Assembly: GCF_001482405.1 (NCBI RefSeq) | Contig: NZ_LPXO01000001.1 | Location: 310,001-374,000, forward strand | Source: Pseudoponticoccus marisrubri | GTDB lineage: Bacteria > Pseudomonadota > Alphaproteobacteria > Rhodobacterales > Rhodobacteraceae | Direction of reading: 5' to 3' | Length of the DNA: 64,000 bases | In this document: piece after piece, positions 57,849-64,000 of the stretch | How the letters are laid out: every line of letters starts with the position of its first letter | Numbering within the stretch: the first letter of the stretch is position 1 | Position numbers and translations under genes: made by a program | Notes under the pieces: generated by a model | Database searches by the model: none | The model's input: only the letters and a program-made list of their open reading frames with translations | Told to the model about the DNA's origin: nothing

Positions 57849-59003
57849 ATGACGGTCGTGCCCATCACCTCCCCCGATCTGGACGCCGCCGAGGTGTCGT
57901 GGTTCGCCGCGCTCTGCTCGGATGATTACGAGTATCTGGGCGTGCCCGAGGGCCGGCTGCGCTCGTCCTGGGCGCATTGCTCGGCCATCTTGCAAGAAGC
58001 CGAGTCCCAGGGCTTCCGCAACATCCTGTGCCCGTCGAGCTACCAGGTCGGGCAGGACACGCTGTCCTTTGTCGCGGGCGGTGCGGCGATCACCTCGAAG
58101 ATCAACATGCTGGCCGCGGTGCGCTGCGGCGAGATGCAGCCCATCATGCTGGCCCGCACCATCGCGACGCTGGACCACATGCTGGAGGGGCGGCTGACGA
58201 TCAACATCATCTCCTCGGACTTTCCCGGCGAGACGGCCGAGAGCAGCTATCGCTACCAGCGCTCGCGCGAGGTGGTCGAGATCCTGAAACAGGCCTGGAC
58301 CCGGGACCGGATCGATTACGAGGGGCAGATCTACCAGTTCCGCGACCTCTGGACCGACCCGGCCAAGCCCTACCAGACCGGCGGGCCGCTGATGTATTTC
58401 GGCGGCTACTCGCCCGCCGCGCTGGAGCTTTGCGGGCAGCATTGCGACGTCTACCTGATGTGGCCCGAGCCCAAGGAACAGATCGCCGAGCGGATGCGCG
58501 CCGTGAACGCCGTGGCCGAACGTTATGACCGGACGCTGGATTACGGGTTGCGCGTGCATGTCATCGTGCGCGACACCGAGGCCGAGGCCCGCGAATGGGC
58601 CGAGCATATCGTTAGCAAGCTGGATGACGAGTACGGGCAGCTGATCCGCGAGCGCGCGCATGACAGCGGCTCGCTCGGCGTTGCGCACCAGGCCCGCGCG
58701 CGCGAGCTGGCCGACACGTTCGGCTATGTCGAGCCGCACCTGTGGACCGGGATCGGGCGCGCCCGGTCGGGCTGCGGCGCGGCGATCGTGGGCTCGACCG
58801 ACCAGGTGCTGAGCGAGCTCGAGGCCTATCGCAAGATGGGCATCCGCGCCTTCATCCTGTCGGGCTACCCGCATCTGGACGAATGCCGGCATTTCGGGCA
58901 GCGGGTGTTGCCGCAGATCAAGACCTGCTCGCTGCCCGAGGCCTATGGGCGCGTGCCGACCGAGACACCGAAGACGCCGCTGGGCGCAGGGGAGAGACGC
59001 TGA
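57849..59003 (+). CDS. FMNH2-dependent LLM-class monooxygenase (SsuD-like)
   Basis: 384-aa bacterial luciferase-fold protein with family segments ILCPSSYQVGQDTLSFVAGGAAIT, INMLAAVRCGEMQPIMLARTIATLDHML and RLTINIISSDFPGE, nearest in style to alkanesulfonate monooxygenases. Such enzymes need reduced FMN from a partner reductase, which is encoded two genes downstream. It overlaps the aldo-keto reductase gene by one base (TGATG). Substrate unknown; desulfonation of a sulfonate or sulfosugar is one possibility. Confidence 0.88.
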   Translation: MTVVPITSPDLDAAEVSWFAALCSDDYEYLGVPEGRLRSSWAHCSAILQEAESQGFRNILCPSSYQVGQDTLSFVAGGAAITSKINMLAAVRCGEMQPIMLARTIATLDHMLEGRLTINIISSDFPGETAESSYRYQRSREVVEILKQAWTRDRIDYEGQIYQFRDLWTDPAKPYQTGGPLMYFGGYSPAALELCGQHCDVYLMWPEPKEQIAERMRAVNAVAERYDRTLDYGLRVHVIVRDTEAEAREWAEHIVSKLDDEYGQLIRERAHDSGSLGVAHQARARELADTFGYVEPHLWTGIGRARSGCGAAIVGSTDQVLSELEAYRKMGIRAFILSGYPHLDECRHFGQRVLPQIKTCSLPEAYGRVPTETPKTPLGAGERR

Positions 59004-59890
59004 TGGACCGGATCCGACTGAGTGACACGCTGGAAATGAGCCGGCTGGTCTATGGCATGTGGCGGCTGAGCGACGATGCCGATACCAGCCCCGAACATGT
59101 GCGCAACAAGATCGCCGCCTGTCTCGACCAGGGGCTGACGACGATGGACCAGGCCGACATCTACGGCGGCTACGAGGCCGAGGAGGTGCTGGGCAACGCG
59201 CTGACGCCCGAGCTGCGCAACCGGATCGAAATCGTCACCAAGTGCGACATCGTCGCGCCGGTCGGGCGCTACGCCGACAAGCGGGTGAAGTACTACGACA
59301 CCGGCCGCGCGCATATCCTCGCTTCGGTCGAGCACTCGTTGCGGCTGATGCGGATCGACCATATCGACCTGCTGCTGATCCACCGCCCCGACCCGCTGAT
59401 GGATGCTTGCGAGACCGGCGCCGCGCTGGACGAGGTCGTGGACAGCGGCAAGGTGCGCGCCGTGGGCGTGTCGAATTTCCGCCCCTGGGACTGGAAGCTG
59501 CTGCAAGCCTCCATGCGCACGCCGCTGGTGACCAACCAGATCGAGATCAGCCTGCTGCACAACGCGCCCTTCACAAATGGTGACGTGGCCTTCCACCAGC
59601 GGCACGGCCAGCCGCTGATGGCCTGGTCGCCGCTGGGCGGCGGTGCGCTGTTCGACGAGGGCCACGCGAAGTTGCGGGCCCGGCTGGCCGAGATCGGCGC
59701 CGAGCAGGGCGTCGACGATTCGGCGGTTGCCATTGCCTGGCTCTTGGCGCATCCCGCCCGCATCCTACCTGTGCTCGGCACCAACAGGCTGGACCGGATT
59801 TCCCGGATCGGCGATGCTGGCACAGTCAGGATGGACAGGGAGACCTGGTTTGACCTCTACACCCTCGCCCTGGGCCACGAAGTTCCCTGA
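59003..59890 (+). CDS. Aldo/keto reductase (YdhF-like)
   Basis: 295-aa NAD(P)H-dependent reductase with TIM-barrel fold. The tetrad is visible as Asp and Tyr in MDQADIYGGYEAEE, Lys in VTKCDI, and His in LLLIHRPDP. C-terminal cofactor-binding loop WSPLGGG and VLGTNRLDRI are present. The start overlaps the monooxygenase stop; a longer frame upstream lies inside that gene. It probably reduces an aldehyde or ketone produced by the monooxygenase (inference from order). Confidence 0.9.
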   Translation: MDRIRLSDTLEMSRLVYGMWRLSDDADTSPEHVRNKIAACLDQGLTTMDQADIYGGYEAEEVLGNALTPELRNRIEIVTKCDIVAPVGRYADKRVKYYDTGRAHILASVEHSLRLMRIDHIDLLLIHRPDPLMDACETGAALDEVVDSGKVRAVGVSNFRPWDWKLLQASMRTPLVTNQIEISLLHNAPFTNGDVAFHQRHGQPLMAWSPLGGGALFDEGHAKLRARLAEIGAEQGVDDSAVAIAWLLAHPARILPVLGTNRLDRISRIGDAGTVRMDRETWFDLYTLALGHEVP

Positions 59891-59899
59891 GGCAGCAAG

Positions 59900-60406
59900 A
59901 TGAGCCGGATGACCCATAGTTTCGACCCGGCCGAGGCCGATCCGCGCAGCTTCCGCGATGCCCTGGGCCGGTTCGGCACCGGGGTCACCGTGGTGACCTG
60001 CCCGACCGCCACCGGCCCGCTGGGCATCACCGCCAACAGCTTTGCCAGCGTCTCGCTGAAGCCGCCGCTGGTGCTCTGGGCGCCGGCCAAGTCCTCGTCC
60101 CGCTACCCGTTCTTCATGGCGGCCGAGCATTTCGCGATCCACGTGCTGGGCGCCGACCAGGCCGCGCTGGGGGCGGCCTTTGCCCGCGACGGCGACGCGT
60201 TCGACCAGTTCGCCTGGACCGAGAATGCCGAGGGGGTGCCGCTGCTCGAGGGCTGCCTGTCGCGCTTCGAATGCCGCCTGTCGGCCGCCCATGACGGCGG
60301 CGACCACTCGATCGTCGTGGGGCACGTGACGCGGGTGGCCACGCGCGAAGGCGCGCCGCTGATGTTCTTCGGCGGCCAGTTCGGCGCTTTCGGCCCCACC
60401 GGCTGA
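59900..60406 (+). CDS. Flavin reductase family protein
   Basis: 168-aa FMN reductase-like protein (RFGTGVTVVTCPTATGPLGITANSFASVSLKPPLVLW is the typical FMN-binding region; C-terminal HVTRVATREGAPLMFFGGQFG). It would supply FMNH2 to the two-component monooxygenase encoded at the start of the operon. Nine bases separate it from the aldo-keto reductase gene. Confidence 0.92.
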   Translation: MSRMTHSFDPAEADPRSFRDALGRFGTGVTVVTCPTATGPLGITANSFASVSLKPPLVLWAPAKSSSRYPFFMAAEHFAIHVLGADQAALGAAFARDGDAFDQFAWTENAEGVPLLEGCLSRFECRLSAAHDGGDHSIVVGHVTRVATREGAPLMFFGGQFGAFGPTG

Positions 60407-60457
60407 GCGCGCCGAGTCGTCCCCTACCGATCAACAATGACCGAACGCGCGGGAAAT

Positions 60458-60476
60458 TGTTCCTGACGCGGGAACA
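60458..60476. promoter_or_regulatory. Inverted repeat upstream of cytochrome c peroxidase gene
   Basis: TGTTCC-N7-GGAACA lies about 100 bases before the peroxidase start in an AT-rich promoter region (60407-60578). A possible operator; regulator unknown. Confidence 0.35.
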
Positions 60477-60578
60477 TTTGATCGAATTTTTCGCGACATT
60501 TCTGACACTTGCATTGCGCTCACGGGTCGCTCACAATTTGGTTATCGTCTCGTCACATTATTGGTTCCTGATCTCTCC

Positions 60579-61925
60579 ATGGCTGATTTTTTCCGGTTTT
60601 CCCGCCCGTTCCGTGCGCTGCTGCCTGCCGCGCTGACCGCCTTCATCGCCCTGTCGCCCGCCGGGCCCGCAAGGGCCCAGAGCCTTAGCGCCGAGGATTT
60701 CCTCGATTTCGACCAGGGCCAGGCGCGGCTGGGTCAGCTGCTGTTCTACGACAAGATCCTGTCGGGCAACCGCAATATCAGCTGCGGCACCTGCCACCAC
60801 CACGAGCTGAACGGCACGGACGGGCTCAGCCTCGGGATCGGCGAGGGCGGGCACGGGCTGGGCCGCGAGCGCACCCCCGGCAGCGGCGCCACGCGCATCG
60901 CGGCGCGCATCCCGCGCAATGCGCCGGCGCTGTGGAATCTCGGCAATCGCGACGTGCGCGTGATGTTCCATGACGGGCGCGTCGAGCAGATGGATGCCAA
61001 GGGCATGGCCTTTGCCACGCCGGCCGGCGAGCGCACCCCGCGCGGGCTGAACTCGGTCTTGGCAGCGCAGGCGCTCTTTCCGGTCAGCTCACCCGACGAG
61101 ATGGCTGGGGCGCCATCCGAGAACCCTGTCAGCGCCGCCTTTGCCGAGCGCATCGACAAGGGCTGGGCGATGCTGGCCGACCGGGTGCGCGACGTGCCCG
61201 GCTACGTGCAGCGCTTCGAACAGGCCTATCCGCATGTGCGCGGCGCCGAGGACATCACCATCGTCGAGATCGCCAATGCGCTGGCCGCCTTCATCGGCAC
61301 GGAATGGCAGAGCTATGACAGCCCCTATGACCGCTACGTGACGCAGGGGACCCCCCTGCCCGCCCTGGCCGAACAGGGGCGGCAGCTGTTCTTCGGCGAA
61401 GCCGGCTGCGTGCGCTGCCATAACGGGCCGCTCTTCACCGACCAGGAGTTCTATGCCGTGGGCGTGCCGCAATTCGGGCCCGGCCGGCCCTTCGACGGCG
61501 ACACGATCCCGCGCGACTTGGGCCGGATGGAGACCACGCGCGACGACCGCGATGCCTACAAGTTCCGCACGGCCAGCCTGCGCAACGTGGCGCTGACAGC
61601 GCCTTACGGGCATAACGGGGCCTACCCGACGCTGCGCGACATGATCCGCCACATGTGCGACCCGATCACCACGCGGGCCAACTGGAGGCCGGGCATGGCG
61701 CGCCTGCCGCAAGTGGACTGGCTGACCGGCGAGGATTTCCGCCTGCGCGAGAATGACGCCGAGCTGGCGCGGCAGGTCTCCTATCTCGACCTGCAGCCGG
61801 TCGAGATGATCGAGGAGGATATCGACGCGCTCGAGGCCTTCCTGCACGCGCTGACGGGCGAGAGCGCCGCGCAACGCCCGCTCGGCCGGCCCGACACGGT
61901 GCCCAGCGGCTTGCCGGTGGACTGA
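60579..61925 (+). CDS. Dihaem cytochrome c peroxidase / MauG family protein
   Basis: 448-aa periplasmic protein with signal peptide ending ARAQ and two c-type haem sites: CGTCH (Cys69-His73) and CVRCH (in GEAGCVRCHNGPLF). Layout is that of the MauG/cytochrome c peroxidase family, which reduce peroxide or carry out oxidative maturation of partner proteins. Start at the ATG next to the signal peptide; an in-frame GTG/ATG six codons earlier is possible. No amine dehydrogenase genes flank it, so a simple peroxidase or unknown protein-modifying role cannot be separated. Confidence 0.9.
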   Translation: MADFFRFSRPFRALLPAALTAFIALSPAGPARAQSLSAEDFLDFDQGQARLGQLLFYDKILSGNRNISCGTCHHHELNGTDGLSLGIGEGGHGLGRERTPGSGATRIAARIPRNAPALWNLGNRDVRVMFHDGRVEQMDAKGMAFATPAGERTPRGLNSVLAAQALFPVSSPDEMAGAPSENPVSAAFAERIDKGWAMLADRVRDVPGYVQRFEQAYPHVRGAEDITIVEIANALAAFIGTEWQSYDSPYDRYVTQGTPLPALAEQGRQLFFGEAGCVRCHNGPLFTDQEFYAVGVPQFGPGRPFDGDTIPRDLGRMETTRDDRDAYKFRTASLRNVALTAPYGHNGAYPTLRDMIRHMCDPITTRANWRPGMARLPQVDWLTGEDFRLRENDAELARQVSYLDLQPVEMIEEDIDALEAFLHALTGESAAQRPLGRPDTVPSGLPVD

Positions 61926-61941
61926 GCCCGGGGCGGCGCTG

Positions 61942-62039
61942 GGAACGCCCTTCGAAGGGCGTTCCGTGAACGCGTTTGCAAACGCGTTGATCAAGCGGGT
62001 TGCAACCCGCTTGAAGGAAGCCGCTTCGAAGCGGCTTCC
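61942..62039. repeat. Array of four consecutive perfect palindromes
   Basis: Four loop-free palindromes of 24, 20, 24 and 24 bp at 61942-61965, 61969-61988, 61991-62014 and 62016-62039, separated by 3, 2 and 1 bases. Half-arms are GGAACGCCC, AACGCGT, TCAAGCGGG and GGAAGCCGC; the central hexamers are TTCGAA, TTGCAA, TTGCAA, TTCGAA. It fills the gap between the convergent peroxidase and NUDIX genes. A bidirectional terminator or a mobile palindromic unit are the main options. Confidence 0.97.
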
Positions 62040-62042
62040 CGC

Positions 62043-62504
62043 TCAGTCCAACGCGTTCAGCATGCGACGGATGGCGGGCAGCTTGTCGGGCTTGTCCTGC
62101 AGGCGGGTGAGCAACTCGGCCAGGTCCGGCTCGTCGACCTTGCGCGCCGCGGCCTTGGGCGAGAACCACCGGCGCTTGCGCTCCTTGCGCTCCTTCCAGT
62201 TGCGCAGCAGCTTTTCCACTACCATCGGGTAGACCCGCACGATGCAGGGCAGCACGGTGCCGTCCTCCAGCACCTTGCCGTAGCGGTAGGTGCCGATCAG
62301 GTCGTGGCCGACAAAGCCCTTGGCGCCGGCCTCTTCCAGAGCCTCGATGGCGGCCGCCGCCCAGGGCTTCTTGCCGTCCATCTCCCAGCCCTTGGGCATC
62401 ACCCAGCGGCCCGTCCCGCGCGAGGTCACCATCAGCACCTGCACGCTGCGTTTCGACTGCCACCGAATCGGCAGCGCCGCGATCTGCTCTCCTTGCTCGG
62501 GCAC
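62043..62504 (-). CDS. NUDIX hydrolase (diphosphoinositol polyphosphate phosphohydrolase-like)
   Basis: 153 aa from a GTG start chosen for the strong GAGGAGG site 8 bases ahead; an earlier in-frame GTG lacks one. The NUDIX box is RWVMPKGW...GKKPWAAAAIEALEEAGA: the glutamates of EALEEAG that bind metal are kept, while the usual Arg of the REUXEE core is Ile and one upstream Glu is Lys, as often seen in the PKGW subgroup. It cleaves nucleoside diphosphate-linked or polyphosphate compounds. The C-terminal third is rich in Lys/Arg (NWKERKERKRRWF). Confidence 0.85.
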   Translation of the reverse strand: MPEQGEQIAALPIRWQSKRSVQVLMVTSRGTGRWVMPKGWEMDGKKPWAAAAIEALEEAGAKGFVGHDLIGTYRYGKVLEDGTVLPCIVRVYPMVVEKLLRNWKERKERKRRWFSPKAAARKVDEPDLAELLTRLQDKPDKLPAIRRMLNALD

Positions 62505-62576
62505 GCAATGACCCTCCTCGGCCGGAATCGCTAGCACGTGACAGCGACCGGGCACCAGCCCGCCGCGCGCCGCTTC

Positions 62577-62616
62577 GGAAAAGAAAAAGACCGCGCCGGC
62601 AATGCCGTGCGCGGTC
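62577..62616 (-). terminator. Rho-independent terminator of tRNA-Arg
   Basis: Stem GACCGCGC / GCGCGGTC (62589-62596 with 62609-62616) with an inner CGGC/GCCG pair, followed on the minus strand by TCTTTTTCTTTTC. It begins 12 bases after the tRNA 3' end. Confidence 0.9.
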
Positions 62617-62627
62617 TCAGGAAACCT

Positions 62628-62704
62628 TGGCGGACCGAGGAGGATTCGAACCCCCGACCCCTTGATTCGTAGTCAAGTACTCTATCCAGCTGAGCTATCG
62701 GTCC
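62628..62704 (-). tRNA. tRNA-Arg (anticodon ACG)
   Basis: 77 nt with encoded CCA. Acceptor GGACCGA pairs with TCGGTCC; D-arm GCTCAGCTGGATAGAGT; anticodon stem CTTGA/TCAAG around loop CTACGAA, giving anticodon ACG (read as ICG); T-arm GGGGGTTCGAATCCTCC. Decodes CGU/CGC/CGA. Followed by a clear terminator and preceded by a plausible promoter. Confidence 0.98.
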
Positions 62705-62714
62705 GTGTTTGGCG

Positions 62715-62743
62715 GAAATACCGCCCACGCCGGGGATGTGCAA
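62715..62743 (-). promoter_or_regulatory. Putative promoter of tRNA-Arg
   Basis: TTGCAC (62743-62738) and TATTTC (62720-62715) spaced by 17 bases on the minus strand, ending 11 bases before the tRNA 5' end. Matches to consensus are partial. Confidence 0.5.
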
Positions 62744-62772
62744 GGGGCGTCATGCATTTTTTTGCGATGCCC

Positions 62773-64000
62773 TCACAGATCGCCCATCGGCAGGCGGATC
62801 TCGAAGGCGCTGCCGGTCTCATCGGTGCGCAGCAGCGACAGGCTGCCGCCATGGCCGCGGATCAGCTCGGCCACGATGGCCAGACCCAGCCCCGAGCCGC
62901 CCTTGCGCACTCCGCCTTGGAAGGGCTGGAACAGGTGGTCGCGCGCCTTGGGCGGCAGGCCCGGCCCGGTATCGGTCACGGTGATGATCCAGTCGCTCTC
63001 GCCGGACTGGGCCGAGACGTTGATCTCGCCCGGCGCGCCGGTGCCGATGATCGCCTGCCGCGCGTTGCGGATCAGGTTGGACAGGACGCGGTAGAACTGC
63101 TCGGGATCGGCCCGCACCATCAGCCCGGCGGGGATGTCCTCGGACAGGCTGATATCGTGGCCGTCGATGGCCAGCCGCTCGGCCTCGAGCACCTCGTTGA
63201 CCATCTCGGCGAGGTTGAAGAGCATCATGCTGGGCGCCGGCTCCTCGGCGCGGCCGAAGGCCAGCGTGTTCTCGCAGAGCGACACGGCCCGCGTGATCGA
63301 GTTCACCAGCTTGGGCGCCATGCGCTTGACCGCCGGGTCCTCGGACATCTCGATCCGGTCGGTGAAAAGCTGCGCCGAGGTCAGGATGTTGCGCAAATCA
63401 TGGCTGACCCGAGCCACGGCCCCGCCCAGCTGGGCCAGCCGGTCCTTCTGCTTGAGCGCCTGGGTCAGCTGGGTCTGCAGCGATTGCAGCGCGTCCTCGG
63501 CCTCGCGCAGCTCGCGCACCCCCGCCGAGGGCGTGATGATCCGGTGTGCATCCTCCGGCGCCTCGGCATAGCGCTGCATGTGCCCCACCACCCCCTTGAT
63601 CGGCTTGACCAGCAGCTTGCGCACCGCAAGGAACAGCAGGAAGGCCGTCATGATCGAGATCACCGCCGAGAGCAGCAGGATGCGCAGCCCGTAATCGAGC
63701 ATCTCGGCGCGCAGCGGCGCGGTCTCCATGGTGACCTCGATCAGCTCGCCGCCACCGCGCAGCGGGTTGCCCATCACCCGGATCACCCGGTTGGTTGGAT
63801 CCACGAGGCAGCGCAGCGCGTCCTCGATCAGCTCCAGCGCCGTGGGATCGCGCAGGTCGAAATCCTCGTAGACCTCGCCCGGGATCGGCGAGGACAGCAC
63901 CAGCTCGCGCATCTGGTCGCGGCGCAGCACGACGTTGAACACGCCGGCATTGTCCAGAAGCTCGGTCTCGAGCGCGGGGTCGATCATCTCGTCGGCCAGA
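62773..64000 (-). CDS. Sensor histidine kinase, 5'-truncated by window edge
   Basis: At least 408 residues; the frame stays open to the window end, so the N-terminus is missing. Order seen: extracytoplasmic sensor part, membrane helix (ILLLSAVISIMTAFLLFLAV), HAMP linker (KLLVKPIKGVVGHMQRYAE), coiled coil, dimerisation/phosphoacceptor helix with His in ARVSHDLRNILTSAQL, and ATPase domain with N-box NLIRNARQAI, G1 DTGPGLP and G2 GGSGLGLAI. It autophosphorylates and signals to a response regulator not in the window. The closest gene is tRNA-Arg, 68 bases after its stop. Confidence 0.94.
   Translation of the reverse strand, partial: LADEMIDPALETELLDNAGVFNVVLRRDQMRELVLSSPIPGEVYEDFDLRDPTALELIEDALRCLVDPTNRVIRVMGNPLRGGGELIEVTMETAPLRAEMLDYGLRILLLSAVISIMTAFLLFLAVRKLLVKPIKGVVGHMQRYAEAPEDAHRIITPSAGVRELREAEDALQSLQTQLTQALKQKDRLAQLGGAVARVSHDLRNILTSAQLFTDRIEMSEDPAVKRMAPKLVNSITRAVSLCENTLAFGRAEEPAPSMMLFNLAEMVNEVLEAERLAIDGHDISLSEDIPAGLMVRADPEQFYRVLSNLIRNARQAIIGTGAPGEINVSAQSGESDWIITVTDTGPGLPPKARDHLFQPFQGGVRKGGSGLGLAIVAELIRGHGGSLSLLRTDETGSAFEIRLPMGDL

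Noticed and set aside
62628-62704. tRNA-Arg as integration site of a genomic island
   Set aside because: No integrase, no repeated tRNA 3' end and no change in composition next to it.

Overview
The window is high-GC DNA packed with long, tightly overlapping operons and carries no rRNA genes, transposases, integrases or CRISPR arrays. Gene content and neighbourhoods suggest a free-living alphaproteobacterium, most likely of the Rhodobacterales (Roseobacter/Paracoccus-like). Pointers are a CbiK-M-L-Q-O cobalt uptake set under a cobalamin riboswitch, a divergent katG/oxyR pair, an Anbu/transglutaminase/ATP-grasp supercluster, and the typical CTCC...GGAG + T-run terminator. That assignment is inference; no phylogenetic marker was compared.

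Layout. 1-4.4 kb: the 3' part of cobF converges on a minus-strand cobalt transporter operon (K-M-L-Q-O) led by a cobalamin riboswitch. 4.5-9.0 kb: a nucleotide-sugar epimerase, katG with its terminator, and divergent oxyR with a probably leaderless start. 9.0-23.5 kb: a single-strand run of twelve genes (called operon P1-P12 here, in transcription order) with gaps of at most 26 bp and many ATGA/TGATG overlaps. It encodes five secreted proteins (one with a long Ala/Glu coiled coil, one with a vWA MIDAS motif), a MacB-topology ABC ATPase-permease, a MotA/TolQ/ExbB-type channel, two different single-pass stator-like partners, a TPR-like anchored protein and a polytopic membrane protein. I cannot match this set to a named system and regard it as the best candidate for an undescribed envelope machine.

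23.7-30.1 kb: a small membrane protein, a GGDEF(degenerate)/EAL protein, and a five-gene DUF4178/DUF4178/50-aa/DUF350/membrane spermidine-synthase-like operon. 30.3-43.0 kb: an Anbu (ancestral beta-subunit) supercluster containing two parallel modules of circularly permuted ATP-grasp, alpha-E and transglutaminase proteins, followed by a GH13 sugar phosphorylase. 43.0-45.6 kb: a zinc-ribbon membrane protein, a PfkB sugar kinase behind a LacI-like palindrome, and dtd. 45.7-55.8 kb: a giant BapA-like Ig-repeat adhesin followed by its type I secretion genes (TolC-like lipoprotein, ABC exporter, HlyD-like fusion protein). 55.9-60.4 kb: a GntR regulator and Gfo/Idh/MocA dehydrogenase, divergent from a flavin monooxygenase/aldo-keto reductase/flavin reductase operon, probably a catabolic oxygenation pathway. 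60.5-64.0 kb: a MauG-type dihaem peroxidase, an array of four perfect palindromes, a NUDIX hydrolase, tRNA-Arg(ACG), and a partial sensor histidine kinase running off the window.

All functional calls come from reading motifs and gene order by eye; no database or structure search was run.
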